Assembly: GCF_049705945.1 (NCBI RefSeq)
Contig: NZ_JBNAMV010000004.1
Span: 372,001 to 436,000 of the forward strand
DNA length: 64,000 nucleotides
From: Salarchaeum japonicum_A
GTDB lineage: Archaea > Halobacteriota > Halobacteria > Halobacteriales > Halobacteriaceae
Direction of reading: 5' to 3'
This document shows positions 16,867-25,688 of this stretch, one piece after another. Below the pieces are notes generated by a model. It was not told the DNA's origin. It made no database searches and was given only the letters and a program-made list of their open reading frames with translations. A program made the position numbers and the translations under genes. The stretch's first letter is position 1. Every line of letters starts with the position of its first letter.

Positions 16867-17909
16867 CGCAAGAAGCGCGTGAGGAAACGGTGCTCGCGGC
16901 CATCGAGGACCGCCGGGAGCAAGTGAACGACGCCATCGACGAGGAACTCCCGATGGCGGAACCCGAGCGACTGTACGAGGCCTCGCGCTACCTGCTCGAA
17001 GCCGGCGGGAAACGCCTCCGCCCGACCGTCTCGATGCTCGTCGGCGAGGCGTTACTCGACGTCGAACCGCTCAGCGAGGACTACCAGGCGTTCCCGTCGC
17101 TGAACGACGGCGTGGTTGACCTGATGGCGGCCGCCGTCTCCATCGAGGTCATCCAGTCGTTCACGCTCATCCACGACGACATCATGGACGACGACGACCT
17201 CCGACGGGGCGTCCCCGCCGTCCACCGCGAGTACGACACGGAGACCGCGATACTCGCCGGGGACACCCTCTACTCGAAGGCGTTCGAAATCATGCTACGC
17301 ACCGACGCGCCGCCGGAACGCGGCCTCGACGCCCTCCGAACGCTCGCGTGCACATGCACCCACATCTGTGAAGGCCAAGCGTACGACGTGGACTTCGAAA
17401 CCCGGCCGGACGTCACCATCGAGGAGTACCTCGACATGGTCGAACTGAAGACCGCCGTCCTCTACGCCGCCGCCGCCTCCGTCCCCGGAATCGTGCTCGG
17501 CGCGGACCAAGACACCATCGACGCGCTCTACGAATACGGGCGCGCCATCGGCCAAGCCTTCCAAATACAGGACGACGTCCTCGACCTCACCGTCCCCAGC
17601 GAGGAACTCGGAAAACAACGCGGCAGCGACCTCGTCGAAGGCAAACGCACCGTCATCACCCTCCACGCGCGCGACCAAGGCGTCGACGTCGACAACCTCG
17701 TCGACGCCGACAACCCCGAGAACGTCACCGAAGCCGAAATCGACGACGCAGTCGAAACCCTCCAGGACGCCGGCAGCATCCAGTTCGCCCGCGAACTCGC
17801 CGAAGACCTCGTCCAGGAAGGTAAAGACCACCTCAGCGTCCTCCCCGACAACGACGCCCACGACACCCTCGACGACCTCGCAGACTACCTCATCGAACGG
17901 GGCTACTAA
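16863..17909 (+). CDS. idsA: polyprenyl diphosphate synthase (geranylgeranyl/farnesylgeranyl type)
   Basis: A 348-residue trans-prenyltransferase that builds the C20 or C25 chains of archaeal lipids. The first Asp-rich motif is FTLIHDDIMDDDDLRRG, the second is FQIQDDVLDL, and GGKRLRP holds the diphosphate-binding residues. Chain length cannot be set from the sequence. It is coupled to RNase J and continues the isoprenoid block that starts with mevalonate kinase. Confidence 0.92.
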   Translation: MTQEAREETVLAAIEDRREQVNDAIDEELPMAEPERLYEASRYLLEAGGKRLRPTVSMLVGEALLDVEPLSEDYQAFPSLNDGVVDLMAAAVSIEVIQSFTLIHDDIMDDDDLRRGVPAVHREYDTETAILAGDTLYSKAFEIMLRTDAPPERGLDALRTLACTCTHICEGQAYDVDFETRPDVTIEEYLDMVELKTAVLYAAAASVPGIVLGADQDTIDALYEYGRAIGQAFQIQDDVLDLTVPSEELGKQRGSDLVEGKRTVITLHARDQGVDVDNLVDADNPENVTEAEIDDAVETLQDAGSIQFARELAEDLVQEGKDHLSVLPDNDAHDTLDDLADYLIERGY

Positions 17910-17925
17910 CCCACCTTTTTACTGT

Positions 17926-17968
17926 GAGGGGGTCGCTTCGCGACCCCCTCCAGCAAAAACCTGGAGGG
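17926..17968. terminator. two overlapping, mutually exclusive hairpins after idsA
   Basis: GAGGGGGTCG (17926-17935) pairs exactly with CGACCCCCTC (17941-17950) around CTTCG. CCCTCCAG (17946-17953) pairs exactly with CTGGAGGG (17961-17968) around CAAAAAC. The two share 17946-17950, so only one can form at a time. The block separates idsA from the convergent broken hydrolase, and a T run (17916-17920) precedes it. Most likely a two-sided termination or mRNA-end region. Confidence 0.45.
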
Positions 17969-18072
17969 AAAAAGGCCGCGAGCCCCGACGGCGCTCGCGG
18001 TCGAGCGGCGGAACGACACCACCGCACAGCGACCGTGCCGTAACCGCCACCCTACAGGCGCTTTGGTTTGTT

Positions 18073-18896
18073 CTACGCAGTTTCGCGGAGAAAGTCGTCA
18101 AGCGCGTTGCGGAGGAAGTCGGGGTTGTCCACGTGGGCGTTGTGGCCGGGTTCGGGATTTCGCGATACCGGGCGTTCGAAATCGTGTTCGCGAGATACCG
18201 GGTGTGAGCGGTCATTCGAGTAGTCTCGTTCTCGCCGCACATCGCGAGCGCGGGCACGTCGATACTCGCGTAGTCGGTGGCGAGCGTTCCCCACGAGAGG
18301 AGCGCGCGACGGATTTTCGCGGCTTCGTCCCGAGAAACGCTGGGGTAGTCGCTGGCGTGGGCGGCTTCGATGCGGGCTTTCTCGTCGAGGTCGCCCGGGT
18401 CGAAGTCGTCACCGCGGTTCGTAATCCACGAGACGAACGGTTGGACGGCATTGAACCCGACGACGCGGGCGAGCGCGAGCGCACCCGGGAGCGCAAGCCG
18501 ACGCTCCACCCACTCCGCACGGGAGACCGGGTTCGAGGAGAGCGCTGCGATGCTGACGAGACCGGAAAGTCGGCCATCCCTGGCGGCGTAGCGCTGTGCA
18601 ACCATCCCGCCCATCGAGAGCCCGCAAACCACTGGCGCGTCGAGGGAGAGCGCGTCCACGAGCGCGCTGAGGTCGGCGGCGTACGTATCGATACTGTACG
18701 CATCGTGGTCGGAGCCGCCGGTTCGGCCGTGTCCGCGGAGGTCGTACACGACGACATGGTGGTCGTCCGCAAGGGGACGAGCACGCTCGGCCCAGACGCG
18801 GTGGTCGCTGAACGCGCCGTGAAGGAACACGACCGGCCGTCCCTCGCCGCGGGACTCGTAGTAGGTGTCGACGCCGTTCGTCCGGACCGTGGGCAT
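18073..18896 (-). pseudogene. alpha/beta-hydrolase broken by a one-base frameshift near its 3' end
   Basis: From the ATG at 18894-18896 the frame encodes a typical alpha/beta hydrolase: oxyanion motif VVFLHGAFSDHRVW, nucleophile elbow CGLSMGGMVAQR and lid region. After REIPN the frame runs into unrelated sequence to 17919. The -1 frame continues the family ending, GHNAHVDNPDFLRNALDDFL, stopping at 18073. One base is missing near 18148-18149. The catalytic His lies after the break, so the unshifted product would be inactive. A sequencing error cannot be excluded. No partner gene is obvious. Confidence 0.75.
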
Positions 18897-19090
18897 ACTC
18901 CATCCTTCGAGGCGATCGGCTTCCCGGTGTCGGTGCGAGTATTCAAATACGAGGCCGCGGCCAGCGGACGGTATGTAACGAGCAGCGTGCGTCGGGCCTA
19001 CGGAAACGGCGACCGACCGACGCACGAGACCGTGGTCGTCTGTCCGCAGAATCCAAACGAATTTCCCCGCGTCCCGGCTACTCGCGAGTA

Positions 19091-20806
19091 ATGGACGAAG
19101 ACCTCCGCGAGCGCGTCCGCCGGGAGGCGGAAGCCTACGCGCTCTACAACGCGCTCAAGCACGGGAGCGACGCACAGGTCGGTGCGCTGATGGGCCCGAT
19201 GATGGGTGAGAACCCCGATTTCCGGGAGTACGGCGACGAGATTCCGGGCGTCGTCGCGCCGGTCGTCGAGGACGTGAACGCTCTCTCGACCGAGGAGCAA
19301 CGGGCGCGACTGGGAGAACTCGCGCCCGAGCGACTCGCGGAACTCGACGCCGAGGACGAGGGCGAGGAGCACCCGCTTCCTGACCTGCCGAACGTCGAGG
19401 AGTACGACGAGGTCCGGATGCGGTGTGCGCCGAACCCGAACGGCCCCTGGCATATCGGGCACGCGCGGATGCCCGCCGTCATCGGGTCCTACAAGGAGCG
19501 CTACGACGGCTGGATGCTCGTCCGGTTCGACGACACCGACCCCGAGACGAAACGCCCGCTCGATTGGGTGTACGACCAGGTCATCGACGACGTGGAGTAC
19601 CTCGGGTTCGAGCCTGACGAGGTCATCACGGCGTCCGACCGCCTCGACACCTACTACGAGTACGCCCGCGACCTCATCGAGATGGACGGCGCGTACACGT
19701 GTTCGTGTCCCGCCGAGGAGTTCTCCGAGTTGAAGAACGCGGGCGAGGCGTGCCCGCACCGCGAGAAGGACGCGGAAACCGTGCTGTCCGAGTTCGAGGA
19801 CATGGTTGCGGGCGAGTACGAGTCCGGTGAGATGGTGCTGCGCGTGAAGACCGACATCACGCACAAGAACCCCGCGCTCCGCGACTTCGTGGCGTTCCGC
19901 ATCATCGACACCCCGCACCCGCGTCCCGAGGCCGAGGATTACCGGTGCTGGCCGATGCTCGACTTCCAGTCCGGCATCGACGACCACCTCACCGGCGTCA
20001 CGCACATCATCCGCGGCATCGACCTCCAGGACTCCGCGAAACGCCAGGGGTTCGTCTACGATTACTTCGGCTGGGAGTACCCCGAGGTCGTCCACTGGGG
20101 TCACGTCCAGGTGGACGAGTACGACGTGAAGATGAGCACGTCGACGATTCGGGAGAAGATCGAGGCCGGCGAGTTCGACGGCTGGGACGACCCGCGCGTC
20201 CCCACGCTGCTCTCCACGCGCCGCCGCGGCATCCGCGGGGAAGCCATCGTGGACGCGATGGTGGAACTCGGCACGTCCACGTCGGACGTGGACCTCGCGA
20301 TGAGTTCGGTGTACTCGAACAACCGCGACCGCATCGACGACGAGAGCCCGCGGTGTTTCTTCGTCTCCGATGGCGTCGAACTCCCGATTTCGGGCGGCCC
20401 GGACAGCGCGCACCCGCCCGTCCACCCCGAGCACGAGGACCGCGGCGAGCGCGACATCCCCGTCGGCGACGCCGTGCTCGTCGAGGAGGACGACCTCCCC
20501 GCCGAGGGCGAAAAGCTCTGGCTGAAGGGCTACGGCGCGGTCGCGTACGACGGCGACTCGCTGACCGTGACGGACGACGACATCGACCTCGTCCGCGAGC
20601 ACGACGTGGACGTGGTCCAATGGGTGCCCGCTGAGGAGAGCACGCCAGTACGAATGCGGACGCCCGACGGCGACGTGTCGGGCCGCGCAGAACCCGGCCT
20701 GCTCGACTACGACCCGGACCAGACGCTCCAGTTCGTTCGTGTCGGGTTCGTGCGCGTTGACCGGCATGAAGACGATGAGTCCGTCGTTTACTACGCGCAC
20801 CCCTGA
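19091..20806 (+). CDS. gltX: glutamyl-tRNA synthetase (archaeal type)
   Basis: A 571-residue class I synthetase charging tRNA-Glu (and probably tRNA-Gln before amidation). The HIGH motif is in NPNGPWHIGHARM and the KMSKS equivalent is DVKMSTSTIREKI. The long N-terminal domain before the HIGH motif and the beta-rich anticodon-binding C-terminus (AVAYDGDSLTVTDDDIDLV) are of the archaeal/eukaryotic GluRS-GlnRS form. Confidence 0.95.
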   Translation: MDEDLRERVRREAEAYALYNALKHGSDAQVGALMGPMMGENPDFREYGDEIPGVVAPVVEDVNALSTEEQRARLGELAPERLAELDAEDEGEEHPLPDLPNVEEYDEVRMRCAPNPNGPWHIGHARMPAVIGSYKERYDGWMLVRFDDTDPETKRPLDWVYDQVIDDVEYLGFEPDEVITASDRLDTYYEYARDLIEMDGAYTCSCPAEEFSELKNAGEACPHREKDAETVLSEFEDMVAGEYESGEMVLRVKTDITHKNPALRDFVAFRIIDTPHPRPEAEDYRCWPMLDFQSGIDDHLTGVTHIIRGIDLQDSAKRQGFVYDYFGWEYPEVVHWGHVQVDEYDVKMSTSTIREKIEAGEFDGWDDPRVPTLLSTRRRGIRGEAIVDAMVELGTSTSDVDLAMSSVYSNNRDRIDDESPRCFFVSDGVELPISGGPDSAHPPVHPEHEDRGERDIPVGDAVLVEEDDLPAEGEKLWLKGYGAVAYDGDSLTVTDDDIDLVREHDVDVVQWVPAEESTPVRMRTPDGDVSGRAEPGLLDYDPDQTLQFVRVGFVRVDRHEDDESVVYYAHP

Positions 20807-20809
20807 CGG

Positions 20810-21223
20810 TCAGTCGGGCGCGACGACCTCGACTTTGAGGCCGTCCGGGTTCTCGCAGTACAGCGCGTAGTATCCGCCGGCGAACGGGTGTTGGTCATCG
20901 TACAGCACCGTCGAATCGTCGCGGTTCCGAACGGCCTCCGTCACGTCGTCCACCTGTTTTCGGGACGCCGCGTGGAACGCGAGATGGTTGATGCCCGGCG
21001 CGTTCCGGTCGAACGCGCGTTCGTCGTCGCCGGCGCGGACCAGAACGAGGTACGTCGGGCCGTTCACCCAGGAACGCCCGTCGTCCCAGTCGTTCTTCGG
21101 CTCGTATCCCAGTTCGGCCAGGAGCCAGTCCCAGAACGCGACGGACCGGTCGAAGTCGTCCGTGTAGAGTTCGACGTGGTGGAGTTGGCCGGTGACGTCC
21201 GGGTTGTCGGGGCGGTCGTCCAT
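20810..21223 (-). CDS. VOC-family (glyoxalase/bleomycin-resistance fold) protein
   Basis: A 137-residue vicinal-oxygen-chelate protein with one copy of the repeat pair: LHHVELYTDDFDRSVAFWDW at the N-terminus (metal His) and GYYALYCENPDGLKVEVV at the C-terminus (metal Glu), with INHLAFHA between. It probably binds a divalent metal and could be an isomerase, dioxygenase or resistance protein; the substrate is unknown. It is convergent with gltX, three bases apart. Confidence 0.8.
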   Translation of the reverse strand: MDDRPDNPDVTGQLHHVELYTDDFDRSVAFWDWLLAELGYEPKNDWDDGRSWVNGPTYLVLVRAGDDERAFDRNAPGINHLAFHAASRKQVDDVTEAVRNRDDSTVLYDDQHPFAGGYYALYCENPDGLKVEVVAPD

Positions 21224-21260
21224 ACCGAGGCGTCTCGGTCACTCGGGATAAAAGCCGAGT

Positions 21261-21734
21261 TCAGAGGAAGTGGACGGCGAGGAGTATCGCGAACATCGCG
21301 CCGGTGAGGAGGAGTTGGGCGAGCGCGGACGCGAGGACGCCTGCGGTGGCGTACGCGGCTGTTTTTACGCTGTCGGCGCGGTCGCCGTGCCGGTAGTATT
21401 CGAGGACGAAGACGGTGCCGGCGATACCGAGGATGATGCCGATAGGGCCGCCGAGCGGGAGTAGGAGGAGGCCGACGACCGCGGCGACGAGCGTGGTTCG
21501 GATGGACGCGCCGCCGGCGGTCGCGCCGAGCGCGCCGCCGAACCAGTCGACGAGCGTCGCTACGAGGCCGAGGACGACGAGCACGGCGAGCGCGAGCGGG
21601 CCGGGTTCGCCGACGTGCCACCAGTAGACGAGGGCGCCGGCGAGGCTGGTGAGGCCGCTTGGGAGGAGCGGGAGGATGCTGCCGACCATGCCGAGCGCGA
21701 GCAGGGCGAACGCGAGCAGGACGAGCGCGTCCAT
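21261..21734 (-). CDS. DUF456-type small membrane protein
   Basis: A 157-residue hydrophobic protein with about four or five membrane helices. Its Gly-rich repeats (GGALGATAGGASIRTTLVAA, LPLGGPIGIILGIAGTVFVL) resemble DUF456 proteins; function unknown. The ATG at 21732-21734 shares a base with the TmcA stop, so it is translationally coupled to tmcA. A longer in-frame reading into tmcA is an artefact. Confidence 0.75.
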   Translation of the reverse strand: MDALVLLAFALLALGMVGSILPLLPSGLTSLAGALVYWWHVGEPGPLALAVLVVLGLVATLVDWFGGALGATAGGASIRTTLVAAVVGLLLLPLGGPIGIILGIAGTVFVLEYYRHGDRADSVKTAAYATAGVLASALAQLLLTGAMFAILLAVHFL

Positions 21735-23908
21735 CAGTCGTACCTCCGGGCTTCGGCGTGGGCGGCGGGCGTGCCGTACTCGTCGACGAGCGGTTCGAGC
21801 GCGCTTCCGAGCGCGCGCATGCACTGGCCGGTGGAGTGGTAGTCGAGGGCGTCCGCGACCGCGTCCCAGTCCTCGGTCTGGAGGAGTTTCCGGACGAGCA
21901 GGCGCTCCTCCCGTTCGGTGAGGATGTCGGGATGCGGGCCGGTGAGGTGGTGGGCGGCGAGCGCGCGGAACGGCGCGGGGTCGGCGGCGTAGAGTCCGGG
22001 ACCGTACGAGGCGCCGACGACGACCCGCCACTGGTGGTCGGTAAGCGAGAGGGCGGGCGGGGCGTCCGCGGCGGCGAGGCAGGCGCGCGCCACGTCCGCG
22101 TCGAGGTCGGTCAGGGCGTCCCCGAACACGCCCGGAACCCGGTCCGCGAACCAGCCGGCGTGGTGGTCGTGGACCGCCTCGCCATCCTCGCTGAGCGGGT
22201 CGAGCATGATGGCGGAGTACTCGCCGCTCGTGTCGTTCCGCGTGGTGGAGACGTGGACGGTGTCGAAGCCGTTCGCGTCCCAGAACGAGACGAGTCCGGG
22301 GGTCGCGCCGTAGCCGACGCCGAACCAGTCGAGGGCGCCCGCGATTTCGCGCCGGATTCGGTCGAGGAGGTGGCTGCCGAATCCGCGGGAGCGGGCGGCG
22401 TGGTGGGTGGCGATGCGCATCACACGCCAGCCGACGGGGACGGCGGCGTCCTCGTCGCGGAGTTGGCTCGTTAGCACGTCGGGAATCATGTTCCCGAGGA
22501 TGCGGCCGCCCGCGTACATCTCCGCGCGTGTGTCGGCGTCGAGACCGCCCTCGCGGGCGAGAAGGGCGACGGAGACGACGTGGCCGTCGTGGCGGAGCGC
22601 GCGCACGCGGAGGTTCGGGGCGTCGAGGAGGCGCGCGAGGTCGTTCGGCTCCGTTCGGTAGTGCGCGTAAACGAGCAGGCCGAACGCCTCGCTCAGCAGC
22701 GTTTCGTCGGCGAGCAGGTCGTCGCTCGACAGCACGTCGTAAGTCGCGTTGGCTGGGTTCGCGTCCGCGACGAGCGGGTCGACGGGCGGGCGGGCGTCGA
22801 GCAGGAGCGCGCGGAACGCCCACACCTCGATGGGGTCGCCGGCGGCGTACCGGATGGGGTCAGTCATCCGCGATTCGGTGACGGCGAGGTCGCTGTCGGC
22901 GAGTCGGTCGTGAAATCGCACGTCGAACCCGCGGCCAGCGCCTTCGTAGCCGTGAATCGTCGTGGTGAACGCGACGCGGTCGGCGTCGAGGAAGGCTTCG
23001 AGGAGGCGGACGGGAAGCGCCGCGGCCTCGTCCACGAACACGGCGTCGGGGTCGCCCGGCAGTTCCGCGGCGTCCGGCGGTTTCTCGAACCGGAGACCGT
23101 CGCAGCCGAGTTCTTCGGCTCGCTCGAACAGTTCGCTCGCGCTCCGCTTCCGGGGAGCGGTGACGAGCACGTCGAGACCGGCGGCGGCGAGGCAGGCGGC
23201 GGCGATGCCCGCGGCGCTCGACTTCCCGCGGCCGCGGTCGGCCTCCACGACGACCGCCTCGTCCGGCTCGCGGAGCGCTTCGAGCGCGTGGACGGCGTCC
23301 ACTTGGTCTTGCGTGCGGCAGGCGTCGTACGCTCGGTCCGGGAACGCGTGGTCGGCCGGCGGTTCGGGCGGCGGCGAGCGGATGCGTGGCGCGGGATGGG
23401 TGCGGCCGTCGCGTTCGAGCGTGTCCGCGTCCGCGTCGTAGATGCCGATTCCGGGATGCGCGCGGAGCGTCTGGACGAGTCGCCGGCGGAAGTTCCCGGC
23501 CACGTCCGCGAGCGAGAACGGCGGCACAGCCAGTCCCTCGTCGAACTCCTCGCGCACGTGCGGCCAGTCGTCGAGGGCGGGCGCGAGCAAGAGGAGGAGG
23601 CCGCCGCCGTCCACCGCGCCGGCGATGCGGCCGAGCGCGTTCGGACGGCACTCATCGTGCGCGTCGTACACGACCGCTGTTCGCGTCGTGCCGAGCAGTT
23701 CGTCCGAGTCCCGGGGGCGGATGCGCTCGCAGTCGAGGCGACCGACGGTCCCGAGGTGCGTGGTCGCGTCGCGCGGCACGTCGGCGGCGTCGAGCGCGGC
23801 GTCCGCGGCGTTCAAGCACGCGTCGCGGGACCCGGTAAGTACGAGCATGCGGCGTTCGTTCACGGCCGTCGCCTCCTCGCGGAGCGCGGCGGCGACCTCA
23901 CGAACCAT
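21734..23908 (-). CDS. tmcA: tRNA(Met) cytidine acetyltransferase TmcA
   Basis: A 724-residue RNA acetyltransferase of the TmcA/Nat10/Kre33 family that makes N4-acetylcytidine using ATP and acetyl-CoA. Domain order: N-terminal DUF1726 region (about 1-190), RecA-like helicase domain with Walker A EADRGRGKSSAAG near 230 and DEAAALP as Walker B, GNAT domain (RIATHHAARSRGFGSHLLDR) near 500-530 and a C-terminal tRNA-binding region. Archaeal homologues can modify many sites in rRNA and tRNA; which ones here cannot be told. Confidence 0.92.
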   Translation of the reverse strand: MVREVAAALREEATAVNERRMLVLTGSRDACLNAADAALDAADVPRDATTHLGTVGRLDCERIRPRDSDELLGTTRTAVVYDAHDECRPNALGRIAGAVDGGGLLLLLAPALDDWPHVREEFDEGLAVPPFSLADVAGNFRRRLVQTLRAHPGIGIYDADADTLERDGRTHPAPRIRSPPPEPPADHAFPDRAYDACRTQDQVDAVHALEALREPDEAVVVEADRGRGKSSAAGIAAACLAAAGLDVLVTAPRKRSASELFERAEELGCDGLRFEKPPDAAELPGDPDAVFVDEAAALPVRLLEAFLDADRVAFTTTIHGYEGAGRGFDVRFHDRLADSDLAVTESRMTDPIRYAAGDPIEVWAFRALLLDARPPVDPLVADANPANATYDVLSSDDLLADETLLSEAFGLLVYAHYRTEPNDLARLLDAPNLRVRALRHDGHVVSVALLAREGGLDADTRAEMYAGGRILGNMIPDVLTSQLRDEDAAVPVGWRVMRIATHHAARSRGFGSHLLDRIRREIAGALDWFGVGYGATPGLVSFWDANGFDTVHVSTTRNDTSGEYSAIMLDPLSEDGEAVHDHHAGWFADRVPGVFGDALTDLDADVARACLAAADAPPALSLTDHQWRVVVGASYGPGLYAADPAPFRALAAHHLTGPHPDILTEREERLLVRKLLQTEDWDAVADALDYHSTGQCMRALGSALEPLVDEYGTPAAHAEARRYD

Positions 23909-23947
23909 TAGCCGGATTTCGTCGGGCGCGTGGAAGGCAGTTTCGCC

Positions 23948-24676
23948 CTACGCGTCGGCCGATGCGGCGTCGGTGGGGAGCTGCTGGTAGGCGGCGACGA
24001 GCACGCCGTTCCCGAACACGGTGATGAATGCGGAGCCGAGGTCCGTGAACACGAAGTCGAACGCGGACGCGCCGAACACGGTCGCGGGAATCGAGACGGC
24101 GAGGTCGACGGCGAGTGCGATGACGACGAACGCGACGCCGAGGAGGAACGTTCGAAAGCGGTGGCCGGAGGTGCGTCGCCACGCGGAGCGGAGGGATTGG
24201 ATGAAGTTCTCGTCCTCGACCGCGACGAACACGGGCCAGATGAAGAGCGCGGCGAGGAGGTAGAAGCCGGGGAGGACGAGCGCGGCGAACCCGAGACCCA
24301 CAACGACAGCGAACACGAGGCCTCCGACGAAGACGTTGGCGAACGCCCAGACTCCCCGCTGGGTGAACGCGTCGGTCGGGAGGCGTTCAGTCTCGCCGCT
24401 CGCGAACACGCGGAGCGTGGCAATCGTGACGAGGAGACCGGCGACGCCGGCGAGGAGCGCGATGACTGCGTCGACGAGCGGCGAGACTTCGATGGCCGCG
24501 GTCGAGTTCACGACGACCTCCTCGCCGCCCGGAACGGTGAACGTGAACGTCGCCGTGGTTCCGAACGCCGACTCGATGAGGACCAGTGCGTAGACGATAC
24601 CGACGAGCAGGAGTCCGTTTCGCTGCCGCACCCTGTCGAACCCGGTCGAGAGCGCGTCCCCGATGGAAAAATTCAC
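23948..24676 (-). CDS. polytopic membrane protein, haloarchaeal family
   Basis: A 242-residue protein with about six membrane helices and the N-terminal MNFSIGDALSTGFDRVRQRNG that recurs in a haloarchaeal family of unknown function. A TATA-like CTTTAAGTA lies about 25 bases before the start on the reverse strand. It is divergent from the L7Ae operon. Confidence 0.65.
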   Translation of the reverse strand: MNFSIGDALSTGFDRVRQRNGLLLVGIVYALVLIESAFGTTATFTFTVPGGEEVVVNSTAAIEVSPLVDAVIALLAGVAGLLVTIATLRVFASGETERLPTDAFTQRGVWAFANVFVGGLVFAVVVGLGFAALVLPGFYLLAALFIWPVFVAVEDENFIQSLRSAWRRTSGHRFRTFLLGVAFVVIALAVDLAVSIPATVFGASAFDFVFTDLGSAFITVFGNGVLVAAYQQLPTDAASADA

Positions 24677-24776
24677 ACAAAATAGCTATCGATGAAATAC
24701 TTAAAGACAGTGGATATGGGATGCGCATCGGGGACACTCGCCCGGACGGACCGCAGCCGTGGACGGCTTTGAAAGC

Positions 24777-24786
24777 GCTTTTAAGC
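24777..24786 (+). promoter_or_regulatory. TATA-like element of the L7Ae operon
   Basis: GCTTTTAAGC is the only clear AT-rich promoter-type box before rpl7ae. Initiation about 25 bases later would give a leader of roughly 90 bases containing the candidate K-turn. Confidence 0.5.
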
Positions 24787-24819
24787 ATAGGAACCCCACG
24801 GTAGTAGTACAGCCAGTGG

Positions 24820-24855
24820 GGGTCGATGATGCTCCTAGCCGTTAGGGATTGACCC
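24820..24855 (+). promoter_or_regulatory. candidate kink-turn in the L7Ae mRNA leader
   Basis: Outer stem GGGTC (24820-24824) pairs with GACCC (24851-24855). Inner stem CCTA (24834-24837) pairs with TAGG (24843-24846). Between the stems are ATGATGC (24826-24832), six of seven matches to the C box RUGAUGA, and TTGA (24849-24852), close to the D box CUGA. This is the C/D-like arrangement that forms a K-turn bound by L7Ae, and it sits in the leader of the L7Ae gene itself. Autoregulation of this kind is known in archaea; here it is inferred from sequence. Confidence 0.5.
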
Positions 24856-24900
24856 GGCAGGGGAGCGCAAGCCCGCCACGGCAACTAGGTGAACACAACT

Positions 24901-25263
24901 ATGCCAGTGTACGTTAACTACGATGTCCCAGCGGACCTCCAGGAACGAGCCCTCGAAGCCCTCGAAGTGGCTCGCGACACCGGGAGTGTGAAGAAAGGTA
25001 CGAACGAGACCACGAAGTCCATCGAGCGCGGGAACGCCGACCTCGTCTTCGTCGCGGAAGACGTCTCCCCCGAGGAGATCGTCCTCCACATCCCCGAAAT
25101 CGCCGACGAGAAAGGAATCCCGTACGTGTTCGTCGACACGCAGGACGAACTCGGTAACGCCGCCGGTCTCGAAGTCGGCTCCGCCGCCGCGGCCGTCGTG
25201 GACGCCGGCGACGCCGACGAGGATGTCGAAGACATCTCGGCGAAAGTCGAGGAACTCAAGTAA
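24901..25263 (+). CDS. rpl7ae: 50S ribosomal protein L7Ae (K-turn binding protein)
   Basis: A 120-residue L7Ae that binds kink-turns in 23S rRNA, C/D and H/ACA guide RNAs and RNase P. Signatures are GSVKKGTNETTKSIERGNAD and LVFVAEDVSPEEIVLHIP. The ATG at 24901 gives the standard MPVYVNYDVP start; an in-frame ATG four codons earlier lies in the ribosome-binding region (GGTGA, 24889-24893). It heads the rpl7ae-rps28e-rpl24e-ndk operon and would partner Nop5 and fibrillarin encoded at 38.7-40.1 kb. Confidence 0.96.
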   Translation: MPVYVNYDVPADLQERALEALEVARDTGSVKKGTNETTKSIERGNADLVFVAEDVSPEEIVLHIPEIADEKGIPYVFVDTQDELGNAAGLEVGSAAAAVVDAGDADEDVEDISAKVEELK

Positions 25264-25269
25264 TAACTC

Positions 25270-25494
25270 ATGAGCGCGGAAGAACCAGCAAGCGACTCCA
25301 CGTCCGCCGAAGTCATCGAGGTCGTCGGGAAGACCGGGATGCACGGCGAGGCGATGCAAGTGAAGTGCCGGATCCAGGAGGGGTCGAACCAGGGCCGCAT
25401 CATCACGCGGAACTGCCTCGGTCCCGTCCGGGTCGGCGACGTCATTCAGCTTCGCGAGACGGCTCGCGAGGCTGACCCCATCGGAGGTCAATAA
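25270..25494 (+). CDS. rps28e: 30S ribosomal protein eS28
   Basis: A 74-residue OB-fold protein of the small subunit. Core motifs are GMHGEAMQVKCRIQEGSNQG and RNCLGPVRVGDVIQLRETAR. It follows rpl7ae after six bases and shares its last base with the eL24 start. Confidence 0.96.
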   Translation: MSAEEPASDSTSAEVIEVVGKTGMHGEAMQVKCRIQEGSNQGRIITRNCLGPVRVGDVIQLRETAREADPIGGQ

Positions 25495-25688
25495 TGCCCG
25501 AGACACGAGAATGCGACTACTGCGGTAGCGACATCGAACCCGGAACGGGGACGATGTTCGTCTACAACAACGGCACCGCCGTCCACTTCTGCTCGTCGAA
25601 GTGCGAGAAGAACGCGGACCTCGGTCGCGAGCCGCGCGACCTCGAGTGGACCGAAGAAGGGCAGGCGCAGGGCGGGGAGAACGAATGA
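25494..25688 (+). CDS. rpl24e: 50S ribosomal protein eL24
   Basis: A 64-residue zinc-ribbon protein. Zinc ligands are CDYCGSDIEPGTG and HFCSSKCEKN (CxxC and CxxxC). The frame overlaps eS28 by one base and ndk by four bases. Confidence 0.95.
   Translation: MPETRECDYCGSDIEPGTGTMFVYNNGTAVHFCSSKCEKNADLGREPRDLEWTEEGQAQGGENE

Noticed and set aside
17919..19025. Long unshifted reading of the hydrolase with extra N- and C-terminal parts
   Set aside because: The C-terminal part after the frameshift runs through intergenic hairpins, and the N-terminal 43 residues lie upstream of the family start.
18998..20800. 600-residue reverse reading opposite gltX
   Set aside because: Shadow of GluRS, which carries HIGH and KMSTS motifs.
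24687..24776. Possible stable RNA gene upstream of the L7Ae promoter
   Set aside because: Only weak local stems were found, no tRNA, C/D or H/ACA pattern that I could support.
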